This document shows, piece after piece, positions 41,675 to 54,610 of a stretch of 64,000 nt of DNA. The DNA is from Capitulum mitella (taxonomy: Eukaryota; Arthropoda; Thecostraca; Pollicipedomorpha; Pollicipedidae): assembly GCA_030062745.1 (NCBI GenBank), contig CP099842.1:1-64000 (forward strand), in the 5' to 3' direction. The notes beneath the pieces are model-generated. The model saw only the letters and a list, made by a program, of their open reading frames with translations, was not told the DNA's origin and made no database searches. The position numbers and the translations under genes are program-made. The number at the start of each line of letters is the position of its first letter. The stretch's first letter is position 1.

Positions 41675-44437
41675 CAGTCATTCCTCGCTACTTCGCGGTT
41701 CATTTATCGCGGCCTCAGTACATCGCGGATTGTTCAAAAATATTCATCAAAAACTCAAAGTTGAGGAATTATGGCGCGAAAGTTGCCCGCACGCCAGCAG
41801 AAGGCAGGGAGTGCCCACACAATTCAAAATCCACGTCTCTGATTGGCTGGCTAGCATCCCGCCATTTGATATCTCTCCCGACTCGGGAATCTCGCAAGCT
41901 GATTGGCCTAGACGTTTCCCCCACCTCCGCTTTCATACCCAGCGAAGATGAACGCGCTCATTCAAATCAATGTTTGAGTGATGCTTAGTCTCGAGGTGTG
42001 CTAATTTTTGCTGTTCTCTTGTGTCTCTTTGTGCAAAATAGTGCTTGTGACGCCCTTGAAAATGGCTCCTAAACGTCTTCCACACTCGAAATCCTCTAGT
42101 GGACCCAAGAAGAAGAGAAAAATGATGACAGTGAACGAGAAAGTTAATTTATTGGACAAGCTTAAGGCTGGCCATAGCTATGCGTCTGTTGCACGCCATT
42201 ACGGATTGAACGAATCGACGGTTCGCTACATAAAAAAAGATGAAGTGAATATCCGTAAAACTGCCTCGATATCGTTCTCCAAGGACACTAAGCGAGTTGT
42301 GACTTCTCGTAATAAGCGAAATGTGAAAATGGAGAATGCCTTATCAGTGTGGATATCGGACTGTCGGGAAAAGAAAGTTAGTCTCGATACCAATATGATT
42401 CGGACTAAAGCCAAAGCCCTGTATGATAGCCTCGTTCCTGAAGGAGAGTTGAACGAAGACGACGACGGTGATGACGACGAAAATGAACCTCAGCCTAGTA
42501 CCAGTGCCTCGAGTGATCCTACCCCACGAGAAAAATGTAGTTTTGTTGCCAGCAAGGGCTGGTTCGAGAAATTTAAGAGGAGATTTGGTCTTCGAAGCGT
42601 TCATTTGTATGGGGAGGCCTCCTCGGCAGACCAAGAGGCAGCTCTTCGTTACGTTGAGGAAGAGTTTCCGAAAATAATTGATGAGGGTGGTTATCTCCCG
42701 GAGCAGGTCTTTAACATAGATGAGACTGGCCTCTTCTGGAAGAGGATGCCGTCCCGGACGTTCCTTTACAAGGACGAATTGAAGAGGCCAGGGTTCAAGG
42801 CCCACAAAGATCGAGTGACTCTCCTCATATGTGGGAATGCTGCGGGCTTCATGCTCAAGCCCGGCTTAATTTACAAGTCCCTGAATCCGCGGGCTTTGAA
42901 AAACAAAAACAAAGCCATGCTGCCCGTCTACTGGATGCACAACAAAAAGGCATGGATAACAAAAGCCCTCACACTCGACTGGTTTGTAAACTGCTTTATC
43001 CCGCAGGTGAAGCTGTACCTCGCTGAAAAGGGGCTGCCCTTTAAGGTCGTCCTCTTCATGGACTGTGCAGGAGGACATGCAACTAGTCTCCATTATGACG
43101 GGGTCCAAGTGCAGTTCCTGCCCCCCAACACCACTTCCCTTATACAACCCATGGATCAGGGGGTCATTCGTGCCTTCAAGGCCCTTTACACGAGGTCAAC
43201 GATGGAGGGCCTCATCTCCTCCATCGACGAAGACAACGTGGCCTTCAGCCTGAAGAATTATTGGCGGGGATACAACATTGCAACGTGCCTGGTCAACATT
43301 CAGAATGCTCTTAATGAGATGAAAGAGCAGACACTGATTGCAAGTTAGAGGAAATTGTGGCCAAAAAACGTTACCCATGCTTACGTCGGATTTACGTCTG
43401 ACGAAGTTCACCACTCCGCCGTAGATAAGGCTGTGAGGCTGGCTCGGTTGGTAGCCACTGAAGGGTTCTCCGACACGACGACGGAAGAAGTGAACACACT
43501 GATCGAGTGCCACTCGAACCCCCTAACCGACGAGGAACTCGTCGAAATGACAAGATCGGCAAGTGAGGAAGAAGAGGTAGCTGACGACGGTGACGACAAC
43601 GAAGCTGAAGAACGTGGCCTTACCTTGGAAAACCTGCAAGAGCTCTGCAACATAGCACGGACTCTGCAACAAAGGGCCCAAGAAATCGACGACAACATGG
43701 TCAGAGCCGTAGAATTCAGTAACCGTATTGACGGTGTAATGGCGTTGTACAAGGGCATCTTTGCTCAGAAGAAAAAACAACGGTCACAACTCCCCATCAC
43801 GATGTTCCTTGTGCGCCGAAAACGTTTTGCAGAAGCTCTTTCTGCTGCCTCTACGCTGCCTCCTGCAGCTACCCCAGCTCTATCCGAAGCTGCCCGCGAC
43901 GATCCAGCGCCCCTAGCACCTGAAGATGAGGCGTCATCTGAGGAGCAGTAAAGTTCTCATTAACCTGTGCAGTAAATCATCTTCATCTTCTTCACCTCCA
44001 TGGTACTGCACAGGTGTTTCATCGACATTTATAAAGATCAAGCAAAGAGAAGCTACTGTCAGAGGCGAGTTACGTGCCTTGTTATAAAAGAAAAGTTGTT
44101 ATAAGAATAAAAGAGTTCTAAAAACATATTTACAGTATGTACACTTTAGTTACATCTACGTATGTTACACACCCACGCGTATCATATTTATATTATTTAT
44201 GCATTATTTTATGTATGTTATTTATTCTATTAATATTTTATTTACATATTTGAAACTATTCTTTAATGTTCTAATGATAACATATGTACTTATATGGTTT
44301 CATATACACTTATTGATATTATTCATATACAAAAAATGTACGTATGTTAAAAATGAGAGGGTGACACTACTTCGCGGATTTTCACCTTTCGCGGAGGGGT
44401 TTAGAACGCATTATCCGCGAATAACGAGGGATTACTG
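41675..44437 (+). mobile_element. Tigger (pogo-type, Tc1/mariner) element, complete, 2,763 bp
   Basis: The terminal inverted repeats are CAGTCATTCCTCGCTACTTC on the left and the complement of CAGTAATCCCTCGTTATTCG on the right. A TA target duplication lies at 41,673-41,674 and 44,438-44,439. One transposase gene lies inside. Near-identical ends and an almost open gene make it one of the younger insertions in the window. Confidence 0.95.
42062..43951 (+). pseudogene. Tigger transposase with a single in-frame amber codon
   Basis: This is a cut-and-paste DDE transposase. From the ATG at 42,062 the residues are: nuclear signal PKKKRK (15-20), Psq-type helix-turn-helix (about 23-70), CENP-B-type HTH (about 90-185, with an acidic insert), then the DDE domain. 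Its catalytic acids are Asp220 (FNIDETGLFW), Asp334 (LFMDCAGGH) and Asp365 (PMDQGVIRAF). The frame stops at TAG, 43,346-43,348, and then continues unbroken in the same frame to TAA at 43,949-43,951, with an acidic stretch and the QLPITMFL tail region. There are no frameshifts. The amber lies just before KLWPKNVTHAYVGF, downstream of all three catalytic acids, so a truncated protein would keep the catalytic core. An in-frame ATG exists at 42,008; I prefer 42,062 because MAPKR plus the nuclear signal is the usual start. Confidence 0.95.
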
Positions 44438-44439
44438 TA

Positions 44440-45754
44440 CTCCAAATGTCGCAGTATCCAGAAACATGGTAAGGATCGCACAGATCCAGTAAGCCGAGCG
44501 TCATGTAGTTTTCGTTTCATTGGTTGAGTAAAAAACAAATATTGTAGCGCTCTCAAAACATCTACGCAGGTCTAGTTTTCTGACTCTCAAAACTGGTTAT
44601 CGCCCTTATGTATGGGCATCATGCTGAGACATGTTTGCGTACCTCAGCCACTCTCGCAGTGAGCAAACTTTCTTATCAGTTTGTACTTTGTAGCTGTTCC
44701 GGACAGTGAGGGACTTTTGTTTACGACGAACGTTACCAACAGCTAGGAAATGAAGTGCATTGTTGCCGACTGCAAAGTTGTGCCAAACAGGGTGTTGTTG
44801 GCATGTGGCATCCGTCTGCCAGTAGCGAATAGAGTGTCGGCAGTTTGCCACACTGTTTCAGATATTATTTTGTTTACGTGAGCAGCACTCCGAAGTTAGT
44901 TTGCAATATTGAGGCTCCGAACACCGACGGGAATGTCGTCTGCAAGAAAGGTTGTGTTGCACAGGGGCAAAAATTTGTGCTCTTGATTAATGATTCACAC
45001 ATACAAAAGTAGCCCAACCTACCTCCAATTATGGTTTTCACATCGGATTTGGGCCACTATATTTTTGCATTTTTGGATTTTGTTGACTTGTTTGATTTTT
45101 GATATGTAGTGATATGAATGAATTAGTGGTTTGTGATTTGCAGTTTATCTGCTTTCTGATTAAATGGTCTGCGTCACACATCAACTCAAGATATATTCTA
45201 ACTATGTGACATACATAGTAGAATGGTTCGAAATAGGAAGTCTGATTTTTTAATTGACGTGGCCCATCCATGTTGGCCTGGGGAACTTTCATCCTATTCC
45301 AGAATCGAACAGCGAAAAGATTGCAACACACGATTTTGAGCATGCGCGCTCGGCAGTCTTTAGCGACAAAAACATCGAATCCCGGCCTTAAAGTCTCCGC
45401 CGGCCACGCGGCGACGGTCGCTGCAGCTAACATCATACGGCTGCCGGCGGGCGGGCGAAAACGACCGTGTATCGGTGCATACTACTTTCGAACGTCTGAT
45501 GAAACCAGTTCGTGCTGTTTTGAAGTAGTCTTGGCCGTAGATCTCACCTGTTCAATTTTTAGGTTGATGCTCCGAACGGATTAGCAATTATAGCACCACG
45601 AACAGTTCAGATTTCGGTGGAGACTGCGTCATTGGCGGGAAATGTGAAAATCGAGTTTGCGGTGTTGTAACATCAACTAACTTTAGACAACATGCCCAGC
45701 TAGCTTACGAATCACAAACGACGATCATAACACACATGATCACTGATCCGGGTT
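44440..45754. other. unassigned sequence
   Basis: No gene was identified. A short plus-strand frame near 44,751 (MKCIVADCKVVPN) faintly recalls a THAP-type start but has no continuation. Confidence 0.45.
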
Positions 45755-48700
45755 CAGTGGCGTAGCCAAGGGGGCCAAAAGGGCCATGCCCTCCCCCCGG
45801 GGACAAGTGGGCTCCGCTGGCGGCCGAGTGAGCCCCTTGTGACCGAAGGCCCCAGTTCTCTGGATAGTGTGAGGGGCCGCAGGATGCCTTACATTGTCCG
45901 AAACTGACAATTTAAGCAAAAAAAATAATATTTTAAGCATTAACGAAGGCTTACGAACCTAAAAAACGCACTCCAAATATGCAAGAGGGCTTTGTGTGCG
46001 GTGAAGGGAGACTGTGGGCTGAATGAACGTTTAGGGGCCTCTGCTAGCTCGTGGGAACGTTCATTGCCCCTGCATCCAGAGGCCAACAGGGGCCCTTTAT
46101 AGGCGGAAAGAGACCCTCGACAGATAGGCAGTGCCCCTCCCCTACAGTCAAGCAGGAGCTCCTAAATGTTCATTTAGAGTCCTCTGCTTGCCTGCAAAGA
46201 TGCTCCTTCCGACCTGAAAGGGGCACCCGCCAGATCGGCAGGAACGTCTTTACAGGCATTCAGGGCCCTTCCACACTCCAGCGGGGCCCTTTTACAAGTC
46301 GACAGTGATTTTAACCACATGGGACCCCACTGATTACGACAACCAGATGCGGGTCCAAGGGGGAGCGATGGAGGCGATCGCCCCTCGTCCTGAGGCCTAA
46401 AAAGGGCCCTCTCAGACTCAAAAGGGGCTTTGAAGGGGCCCGTGTGAGCTTAACGGGGTTTGTGTAAGAACGTGACGGGCTCTTGATCCAGTCGGGGGGG
46501 GGGGGCTCCGAGAGTGCAGATGACCCCTGAGAGAGACGCAAAGAGGGCCCCTGAAGCTCCCAAAGGGCCCCTGAGACCACAATAGGGCTTCTACACGGCA
46601 GAGCGCCCATGAGACTGCCAGAAGGTCATGGGACCCCTGAGACAGCCAAGATGAGGACTGAGTCCCTAGGGCGCCGTAGGGGCCCCTGGAATGCCATAGG
46701 GACCCCGAATGGGTTTCATTGGCCTGTGGGAAAAGCCGAAGGTTCCTGATGCAGTCAGAGGGCCTGCGGGAGGATTAATGGGGCCCTGAGACCGTAAGAT
46801 GGATAGAAGGGCCGCTGAAACTCCCAAAGGGTCCCTGACCGCAAAAGGGACCCCAACACGGCAAAATTTCCATGAGACCGCTAAAAATGCAACAGAGGCC
46901 CCCGAGATGGCAAGAACTTAATATGAAGCCTAGCACGGCATAAGGAGACCCTGGCCAGCCAGAGGGTCCCCTGAACGGGAATTCATCGGCGACCTTCTCA
47001 ACCTTGATAGTGGCCCCAAATGGGTCTTTTTGAAAACCTAAGGGATTCTTGACGCAGCCACGAAGCCCCGGAAAGGTCACTTGAGTCCTGAGAAGGCAAG
47101 AGGGGCCCCTACGCGGCAGGTGACCTCTGAGACCGTCGAAAATTTCGGAGGGCCCCTGCGAAGTAAAGACGGTAACTGTGTCTCCAAGACGCTTTGGGGA
47201 CCCTAAATGGGCAGAGGGCCTTCAGTTGTGTCAGGCGGCACGGAAAAAGCCTCCCTGGCACGAGAAAGGCCTCCTCGAGACTGCCAGTGAGGCCCCTGGG
47301 TCGCCAACAAAGGCCCGTGATACAGCTGGAGGGTTTTTAACGCTATTTCCGGCAGTGGGGACTGAATCCGCCTCCCCTCGAGTTTTTTGCTCGCCAGTTC
47401 CAGGGTTTTTGACGCAGCTCCACGAAACTTGGTGACTTTTCCTAGCTATTCTTTCTACGTACTGTGACAAAGTTTTGTAATTCTTTTTTGCTCAGGGGCA
47501 GAGCAGGCAACGTTGTTGGGAGGCACCTCAGGCCATTTTTGGCCCTGTTGAGGATAAAAGGAAAATGACTGCCAAAAATAGCCTTTTGAAGATAAAACTT
47601 AAAACGTTATATGGATGTACAGCAAAATTGTTGGGCAACGTGCAGATACATTTTGTTCATCTGAGGTCACTTCGCAAGGTCAGCTCAAGGTCAAAAGCCA
47701 AAATTTGCCTTTATAGTAATAATTTTGGCGCTATTTTTCGAATGCCAAACCCAGAACATATATGACGTAGAAGAATGCCCTCTACTTGCGTATCAAGTTT
47801 CAGCTTGATATTAGGTCGGGTCACGGAGCTATGACCTAAAACGTCCGTGCGCGTACCCTATATCACAATAGCCGTAAAATGGAATTTTTGGAATGGGGAG
47901 AATTTAAATGATTGAAAACGTTTACAGGTACTAATAAATGCACACGAGATCATCTCAAGTGATTCCAAGGTCACTGGAGGTCATTCAAGGTCAAAGGTCA
48001 CAAGCTGATCTGAAGAGCAAGTGACCATGACAGTTCCCCCTTTTTCATGTCCCTGGCACGCCTATGCTAACATTAACATACGAACATTGTAATACGACTT
48101 GTGCTTCTTTAGCATAACATGACCAGCAGAAGCCAAAAAAAACGCTTTTAATTTTTTCATTCAGTTGTTGAAAAATTAATTCTCCTTTTTCAAAACCCTG
48201 GGAATGCCTATGATTTCTTTTCAATTTCAAATGTGTGTACCAGTGGTGACAGTCCCATCCATAATCTCTCGATTCATGTCAATTTCATCAAAATCGGTTC
48301 ATAAACAACGGAGTTACAAGAAATCCAAACGTACCCCCCATTTTGACATTTTTGACCCTCTGTACCCACCTGTATCCAGCTTTCAAAATTTTGAAAAGTT
48401 TTTTTTTCTTAAGTTTAGTTTATGTCATGGCAAATCAATTGCCGTTTGTTGCGATGAAATCGGACGAGTAGTTCTCGGCATCTCAGGGGGGCCGAATTCA
48501 CCCCCCCCTGCCGGGTATCGGCCATACCGTGTAGCCCTCCGGGAATAGGATTAAGACTGCCAGATATGCCCCTCGTAACAGAGGAAGACCCCTGATACGG
48601 CCATGGGGACCACCATAGAGGTCCAGATGGCCCATGGCAGTGCACAGGAGCCCTGAAATTGCCGAAGTTTGTTTTTGTAATTGCCAGAGGGCCCCTGAGA

Positions 48701-49520
48701 CGGCAAAAATGTTTCCCAGGGACGACAAGAGGGGTACTTAATACAACAAAAGATGCACTGAGACTGTTAGAGAGGGCGCTTTGAAACTGCTGACTAGCAG
48801 ACTCTAGCAATAAGGGCCACTTAGACGATCAGAGGGGCCCCTGAAACTACTAAACCTTGAGACGTCCAGAAACTCCCGAAACGGCCAAAGGACCCAGAGG
48901 ATTGCCGAGGGCGCCTTTGTCACGGGAGAGAGAGACTTGTACAGGGCCTTTGTTACCGGCTGAGAGGCTCCTTAGATGGCAAAAAATGTTCCAGGGACGG
49001 CAGAAGGGAACCCGAGATGGCTTAAGCGTCCCTGAAACTGCCGGATGGATCCCTGAAACTGTCAGATGTGCCCCTGAAACTGCAAAAAGAGAGCCTGAGA
49101 TGTCCTGAGAGACACATGAAACTGAAAAAGGAACCTGAGACATTTAGAGGGCCCTGACACGGCAGACGGCACGGGACCACCAAAAGTGCCCCTGTTGCTA
49201 CAAGAGGGAACCTAACTTAAGCTGGCAAAAAAGTCCTTAGAAGCTACGGGTGGGGAGGAGACGGATTCTTGGACCAGATACAAACACGACATTGCAAACG
49301 GGGGGGGGGGGACAGGCCCGCCTAAAATCTCGCCTTTCGTCATATTTCAACCACTTTGTACAGGAGCAAAACGCAAAATTTCCTCAAATAAGGTGACGCC
49401 CTTGATTTTTCGGGTACTTCATGTGGTAAAAACACAAAATTACACCTATTTCCTCCTGGTCTCGCGCGGATCAACGTTTGCTCTTGTATGAAGAGCAGAA
49501 AATGGGAGGGGCGGGGAAGA
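45755..49520 (+). mobile_element. array-type element, copy 6 (forward, MITE-interrupted)
   Basis: It begins with CAGTGGCGTAGCCAAG. It then matches copy 1 from the CCAAATATGCAAGAGGGCTT region (about 45,973) through the array to the tail (AAGCTACGGG near 49,240, GTGACGCCCTTGATTTTTCG near 49,393). A piggyBac MITE splits the array at 47,341-48,550. The right terminus was not found. It is non-coding. Confidence 0.75.
47341..48550 (-). mobile_element. piggyBac-type MITE, copy C (1,210 bp, inverted)
   Basis: TTAA lies at 47,337-47,340 and 48,551-48,554. Array copy 1 reads CCTAAAAGACTGCC near 4,786, matching the uninterrupted target. The orientation is opposite to copies A, B and D. An exact DR1 (AGGTCA, one base, AGGTCA) lies at 47,988-48,000. 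Confidence 0.95.
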
Positions 49521-50985
49521 TGGGTGGATGGGCCACCTACCTACCAAAGAAACTTTGCCCCTGTCACTGTGGTATGTCCTATATTACTACATACCGACCC
49601 ACATTACCCCTGGTTCCATGGGTGTGGAATGCAGTGCAGCACAGACACTTAATATGGATGGGGAACGCAGTGCGACACAAATGCTTTATATGAAACAAAA
49701 TACGTTCTTTGGGAATAGAATCAATCTCCACAGTTTCGGCAAACATGTGACCGTCATTTTACAAAACAGCCACGAATTTACCAAAGTAATTCATATCAAG
49801 AAATCCCATGGCACCTACACATATTACTTGTGTAACTGTACATACATGTTATGTACACCTATACGTGCTACATACTTCTCTGGCTATGCTCTGCTGATAC
49901 AGTCTCTGCGGATAGGCAAGGAGTGGCCGTTATTGCCTGCATGTGTCTAATTTATGAACCAGAGATGTCAAAAACTAGTTTGTGCCATGTCAATAGTATT
50001 AACGGGTACAGACCCTTTCTTGGAGAATACTACTAATCGAACAAGAGACCACATGGTCTGTATGCCTCCGGGATTTGGAGAGCCGCAGGATCCTGGCCCT
50101 GGATCACAGTCCCGTGGTGGTCTCCTACACATTGCTGGAAGTTGGTGGTTTTTGTCGGCATTTTGACACCCTTGTATGGACAAAGAGGCAAGCGTCCCCT
50201 TCGAAACCGCTGATTAAAAAAATGCGTAATAACAATGTTCACGAGACACGAACATTTCAGTTTTAAAATATTTGCCTCGGGCTACGACAACGTCGCTAAT
50301 AACCAAACCTGTAAAACTGCTAAGAAAAAGCGAACAGGAAACATCTGTAAATTTGTTTTCATAGTCGATTCAAGTTCAGTTTACAGATCCACCTCTGAGC
50401 TTCCCCCCTCCTACCATTTTCATGAAACTTCGTCCCTGTGCGCTTCATCGGTGCCGCGACCACGGTTCTCTAGACCACTGACTAAGCATTTGCATAGCGG
50501 AGCTCCTGCTCAGCACTCACGACAAGAGAATTTTATTCGCACACATGGCGAATGGAGGAAGTGGAAGGGGAGGTAGGCACCCCCTCGTCATTTGGCCCGT
50601 AACTGAGCTAACGCCTCGGGACAAAAAGCAATTGATAGCTGTGTGCCCAAGAAACTCCACGATACCCGGGTCGACCGCGTCAGGTTAACCAATCACATCC
50701 TAAGGCAGGTTAAAATTAATGCTCGGGAACTATACATAAGTCGATTTTCCGGAGTTAAGAACGACACATTTAGGGACAAGTAGGTTTAAAATCGTTCTCT
50801 TTATCATATCTAGTGCCAAAAATTAGTACAGAAAAATTCCAAGGCCAGAAAGATTATTTAAAGTCATGGACCTTGTTTGGCCCTGAAAAGGTGATTGACC
50901 TATCTAAAGTGATCTGTTCTCATATGGACTACCATTATGAACCGATTTCATGCCCGCCATATGACGTTTATGCATACCTATTGCC
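49521..50985. other. unassigned sequence
   Basis: Several short open frames (up to 140 codons at 49,528-49,950) have no domain and no flanking splice signals. No gene is supported. Confidence 0.45.
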
Positions 50986-50989
50986 TTAA

Positions 50990-52203
50990 CCCTATTCCCG
51001 GAGGGCTAGACGGTATGGCCGATTCCCGGCAGGGGGGGCGGATTCGTCCCCCCCTGAGATCTCGAAAACTACTTGTCCGATTTCATCGCAACAAACTGCA
51101 ATAGATTTGCCGTGACGTGAACTACATTTTTATAAAACGAAATTTTCAAAATTTTGAAATTTGCGGATACAGGGGGGCAAAAATGTCAAAATGGGGGGTA
51201 CTTTTGGACTTCTTATAACTCCGTTGTATATCGACCGATTTCGATGAAACTGGCATGAATCGAGAGATTATGGTTAGGGCTTTTACCATGGGTCAACAAA
51301 TCTGAAATTTTGAGAAAATTCATGGGCGTTCACAGGGTTTCAAAAATAGGAGGATTAGTTTTCTAACAACTGGATGAACAAAAGAGGCAAACACCCTTTT
51401 TTGGCTTCTGATAGTCATGTTATACTAAAGAAGTACAAATCGCATTACAATGTTTGTATAATGTTAGCATAGGCGGTGCCAGGGACATGAAAAAGGGGGA
51501 ACTGTCATGGTCACACGTTTCTCAGATCAACTTGTGACCTTTGACCTTAAATGACCTTCAGTGATCTTGGGGTCACTTGGAATGATCTCCCATGCATTTA
51601 ATATTATCTTTAAACGTTTTCAATCGTTTGAATTCACTCTATTTCAAAAATTTCATTTTATGGGTATTGCGATATAGGGTACGCACACTGACATTTTAGG
51701 TCATAGCTCCGTGACCCGAGCTGATATCAAGCTGAAACCTGGTACACAAGTAGAAGGCACCCTTTTACGTCATTTATATTCCGGGTTTGGCATTTGAAAG
51801 AAACGGCGCCGAAAGTATTGCGAAAAAACAAATTTTGACTTTTGACCTTGACTTGACCTTGTAAAATGACCTCAGGTGAACAAAATTTTATCTGCAGATT
51901 GCCCAACTATTTAGCTATACATCCATATAAAGTTTAAGTTTTATCTTAAAAACCCTGTTTTTGGCAGACATTTTCCTTTTACCCTTAACATCGCCAAAAA
52001 TGGTATGAGGTGCGTCCCAAAAACGTTGCCTGACTCCGCCCCTGTGCAAAGTAGAATTTTGAAATTTTGTCACGGCACGTAGAAAGAATAGCTAGGAAAA
52101 GTCACTAAGTTTCGTGAAGCTGCGTTAAAAAGCCTGGAATTGGCAAGCAAAAAACCCGAGGGGGGGGCGGATTCCGCCCCCCCCCCCTCTACCGGGAATA
52201 GGG
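50990..52203 (+). mobile_element. piggyBac-type MITE, copy D (1,214 bp, reference copy)
   Basis: It has perfect TTAA at 50,986-50,989 and 52,204-52,207, with ends CCCTATTCCCGG and CCGGGAATAGGG. It is the cleanest copy and should serve as the family reference. An exact DR1 lies at 51,535-51,547. It has no coding capacity. Confidence 0.97.
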
Positions 52204-52767
52204 TTAAAGCAGCAAAAAAAAAACAACATTTTGCACAAACATCCCTCTGCAAGTCTCCAGTAATGAAATCATAGCTCGATGACCTGAAACGACCCGGGTT
52301 ACTGTTTCTTCAAAACATGCGCAATGAAGTATATCGCCAGCTATGCCAGATTTCATGACGCTGTCTTGCGCCGTTTTGCCATGGTCCCGGAAACAATGCT
52401 GGGGGTGGTGGCGCCCCCCTCGTTGAGAGGGGGTTAAGTTTCACGGATTTGGATTTGCCCCTCCCCCATGCGCAAGGTATAGATCAGTCATTGGTAGAGA
52501 CTTGGGCGCGTAGCGCCATCGGCTGCTACCAAAGTAAAAGCTGTACCTCGTAGTCCAACACCGGTGAGAGTTCTCAACGCGTCACAAATAATTTCTGGAA
52601 AGAAAAATACAGAAATGATGTTTAACATCACCACCAGGTGTTTCTTTAACCCTTGCTCGTTTAGGGAAAGGGTTGAAGCAACCCTGAGGTTTTCCGAGGA
52701 TAATTTCCTAACGGATTGGTTGATCTATCTGAAACTTGGTGTAAGCTCTGGGGCATCCTTTCCGGAT

Positions 52768-52826
52768 CCTCATAACGGGAACCATGACCATAAACATAAC
52801 CATAACGGGAACCATAACCAACGCCA
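52768..52826. repeat. short tandem CATAACGGGAACC repeats
   Basis: CATAACGGGAACCATGACC and shortened forms repeat over about 60 bp. The frame across it gives an asparagine/histidine-rich peptide, but the sequence is better read as a minisatellite. Confidence 0.7.
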
Positions 52827-53552
52827 AACGTTTTCGCGCACCGACGTGGCCGGTTTATAACGGTCTCAAGTTTGTTTCACTGTAAGACGGCTGGAGGACG
52901 CAAATACGATAAAATATACCTCAATCGATTGAAAGCTATATGTTATACAACTGCACATAAATTTAGTAAGTTCATATTCACTGCCGGGATTATGGAGGGT
53001 GTACACTGAGATCATGAGATACGGCCGGAAACGCGTTATTTTTTCTTTCTGGGAATACGATAGGAAATAGTTACCGCAAGACAATCTATATGTATGGAAT
53101 GCTTGAGGCGTAAGGAATCGAGTGATATAAATTTGGTGCAATTTATCTTTTATTTCATTAAAAGAGGGCGTAATGCAGCGAACGCCTGACTTTCGCTCCC
53201 ACGGACGGAGCAGCGACGGCCGCGGGGAAAATAGTCTACAATACCACGCCATGCCTAAAATTGGGTTTTGTGTTAGATATCAACTAAAAGAAACTTTTTT
53301 AACACATTAAAGTCACGATTTTTAGCTAATCTAAGGTCATTCTAGGTCACTATCTTCATCGGCCCGACTGGCAGTCGGCGCCGATCACGCCCGACTGTTG
53401 GGGCTGACCACCCCCTCTAACTCACGAACGGAGGGTCGTACGATAAAAATAAGCACATCATTGGAAAGCTCGTGATGAGTAGAGCTCAGAATTGGTCTCA
53501 TTTTTGTTTTTGATGATATGTAAGCCATTTACGCCCTGTATATGTTATAGTA

Positions 53553-53555
<3 letters not shown>

Positions 53556-53606
<51 letters not shown>

Positions 53607-53622
53607 GTGTGTGTGTGTGTGT
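53556..53622. repeat. (TA)n-(GT)n compound microsatellite
   Basis: About 47 bp of alternating AT is followed by about 18 bp of GT. Confidence 0.97.
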
Positions 53623-54169
53623 ATATGTATGCTTACTCACAGCCGACTGCATGAACCCGAGAAGCTCCCTGGATCTCAAGGGCTGTGGTTAATAAGGTCT
53701 AGGTAAAGACGCCGATGAACAGGTAAAAGCCCGCAGATGCCGATACGCGCCTAATTTCTGTAATTTATTTAACATATATACCGAAACGTTGAGTGAAATA
53801 CACGGCGATTTTCACGCCGACTGCTTGCGGGTGCCGTAGCCGAACGCGGTATGAAATTAGCGGAAACTAACTTTGGCATATCTTTATTTTCGCTGTATAA
53901 GCCTTTCCATGTAACATTTCTTAGTTCCACTGTTTCTTGTAATGGTTTCTCATGGTTAAATTTTGGAAAAAGTCAGTAGTTATCAATCTTCGCAACTGGC
54001 GGACTCTATTCGTGAGGGTCCGTTTATATCCAAAATATGCAATTTTTCGAAACTTTTTGAACTTCTTGGTATTACTCGGAACTGTGCGTGCCAGCTCTGC
54101 CATTTTCTATTCGTTCTGAGAATTCATCGCCGATTTTGACGGCGGTGCATTTCGATCATAACTATTATT

Positions 54170-54610
54170 CGTGACCTGCCCTCAAGTAAATGGCTAGAAG
54201 TTATTGATACCTTATCCACCAACGGTCAAGGAATGGTTGTATCAACTCACACTAAAATTGTTCTAAAAAACCGTCAAATTCCAAAAAATGACATGTCTTG
54301 AAAATGGGGATGACCTTGGGTAAATGACCTGGAAAATTTCGAAAGCTCTGAGATAGCAGATTTGTTGCATTCATTAAGATCTCTAATCCTGAGATTTTTA
54401 TTATGATATCATGTTTTCCGAAAGAGCCACAAGGCGCTAAACTTTTTTACACTTAGGTCCATTTGATCTGATGTAGGTCAGACACCTGACTTAACCTGAG
54501 GCCGAAACTTTGACACAGGGCGTAAAAATAATAATCAAGAGTAGTACACCAAGTTTCGTGGCACTGCGTTCGTTTGTTCTCTCGCAATCTTGGAAAACCG
54601 GGGGGGGGGT
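54170..54610 (+). repeat. dispersed 440-bp repeat, copy a
   Basis: It matches 60,600-61,065 over its length. Shared blocks include GACATGTCTT, GAGATAGCAGATTTGTTGC, AAACTTTGACACA and TTTCGTGGCACTGCGTTCGT. The 3' part resembles the piggyBac MITE 3' region, so it may be a distant relative of that family. Confidence 0.75.

Larger units (their letters stand above)
52208..54165. other. unassigned sequence with simple repeats
   Basis: No gene was recognised. The simple repeats are listed separately. Confidence 0.4.

Noticed and set aside
41068-41703. A 211-codon minus-strand open frame
   Set aside because: It is arginine/proline-rich, overlaps other open frames in very GC-rich DNA, runs into the Tigger end, and has no recognisable domain.
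44751-44860. A THAP-domain start (MKCIVADCKVVPN)
   Set aside because: Only a few residues fit, the later conserved positions are absent and no exon continues it.
45755-49520. A CRISPR-like array
   Set aside because: The repeats are degenerate with no constant-length spacers, the genome is eukaryotic and there are no cas genes.
52564-52860. An Asn/His-rich short protein
   Set aside because: The distinctive part is a short tandem repeat, with no start context or splice evidence.
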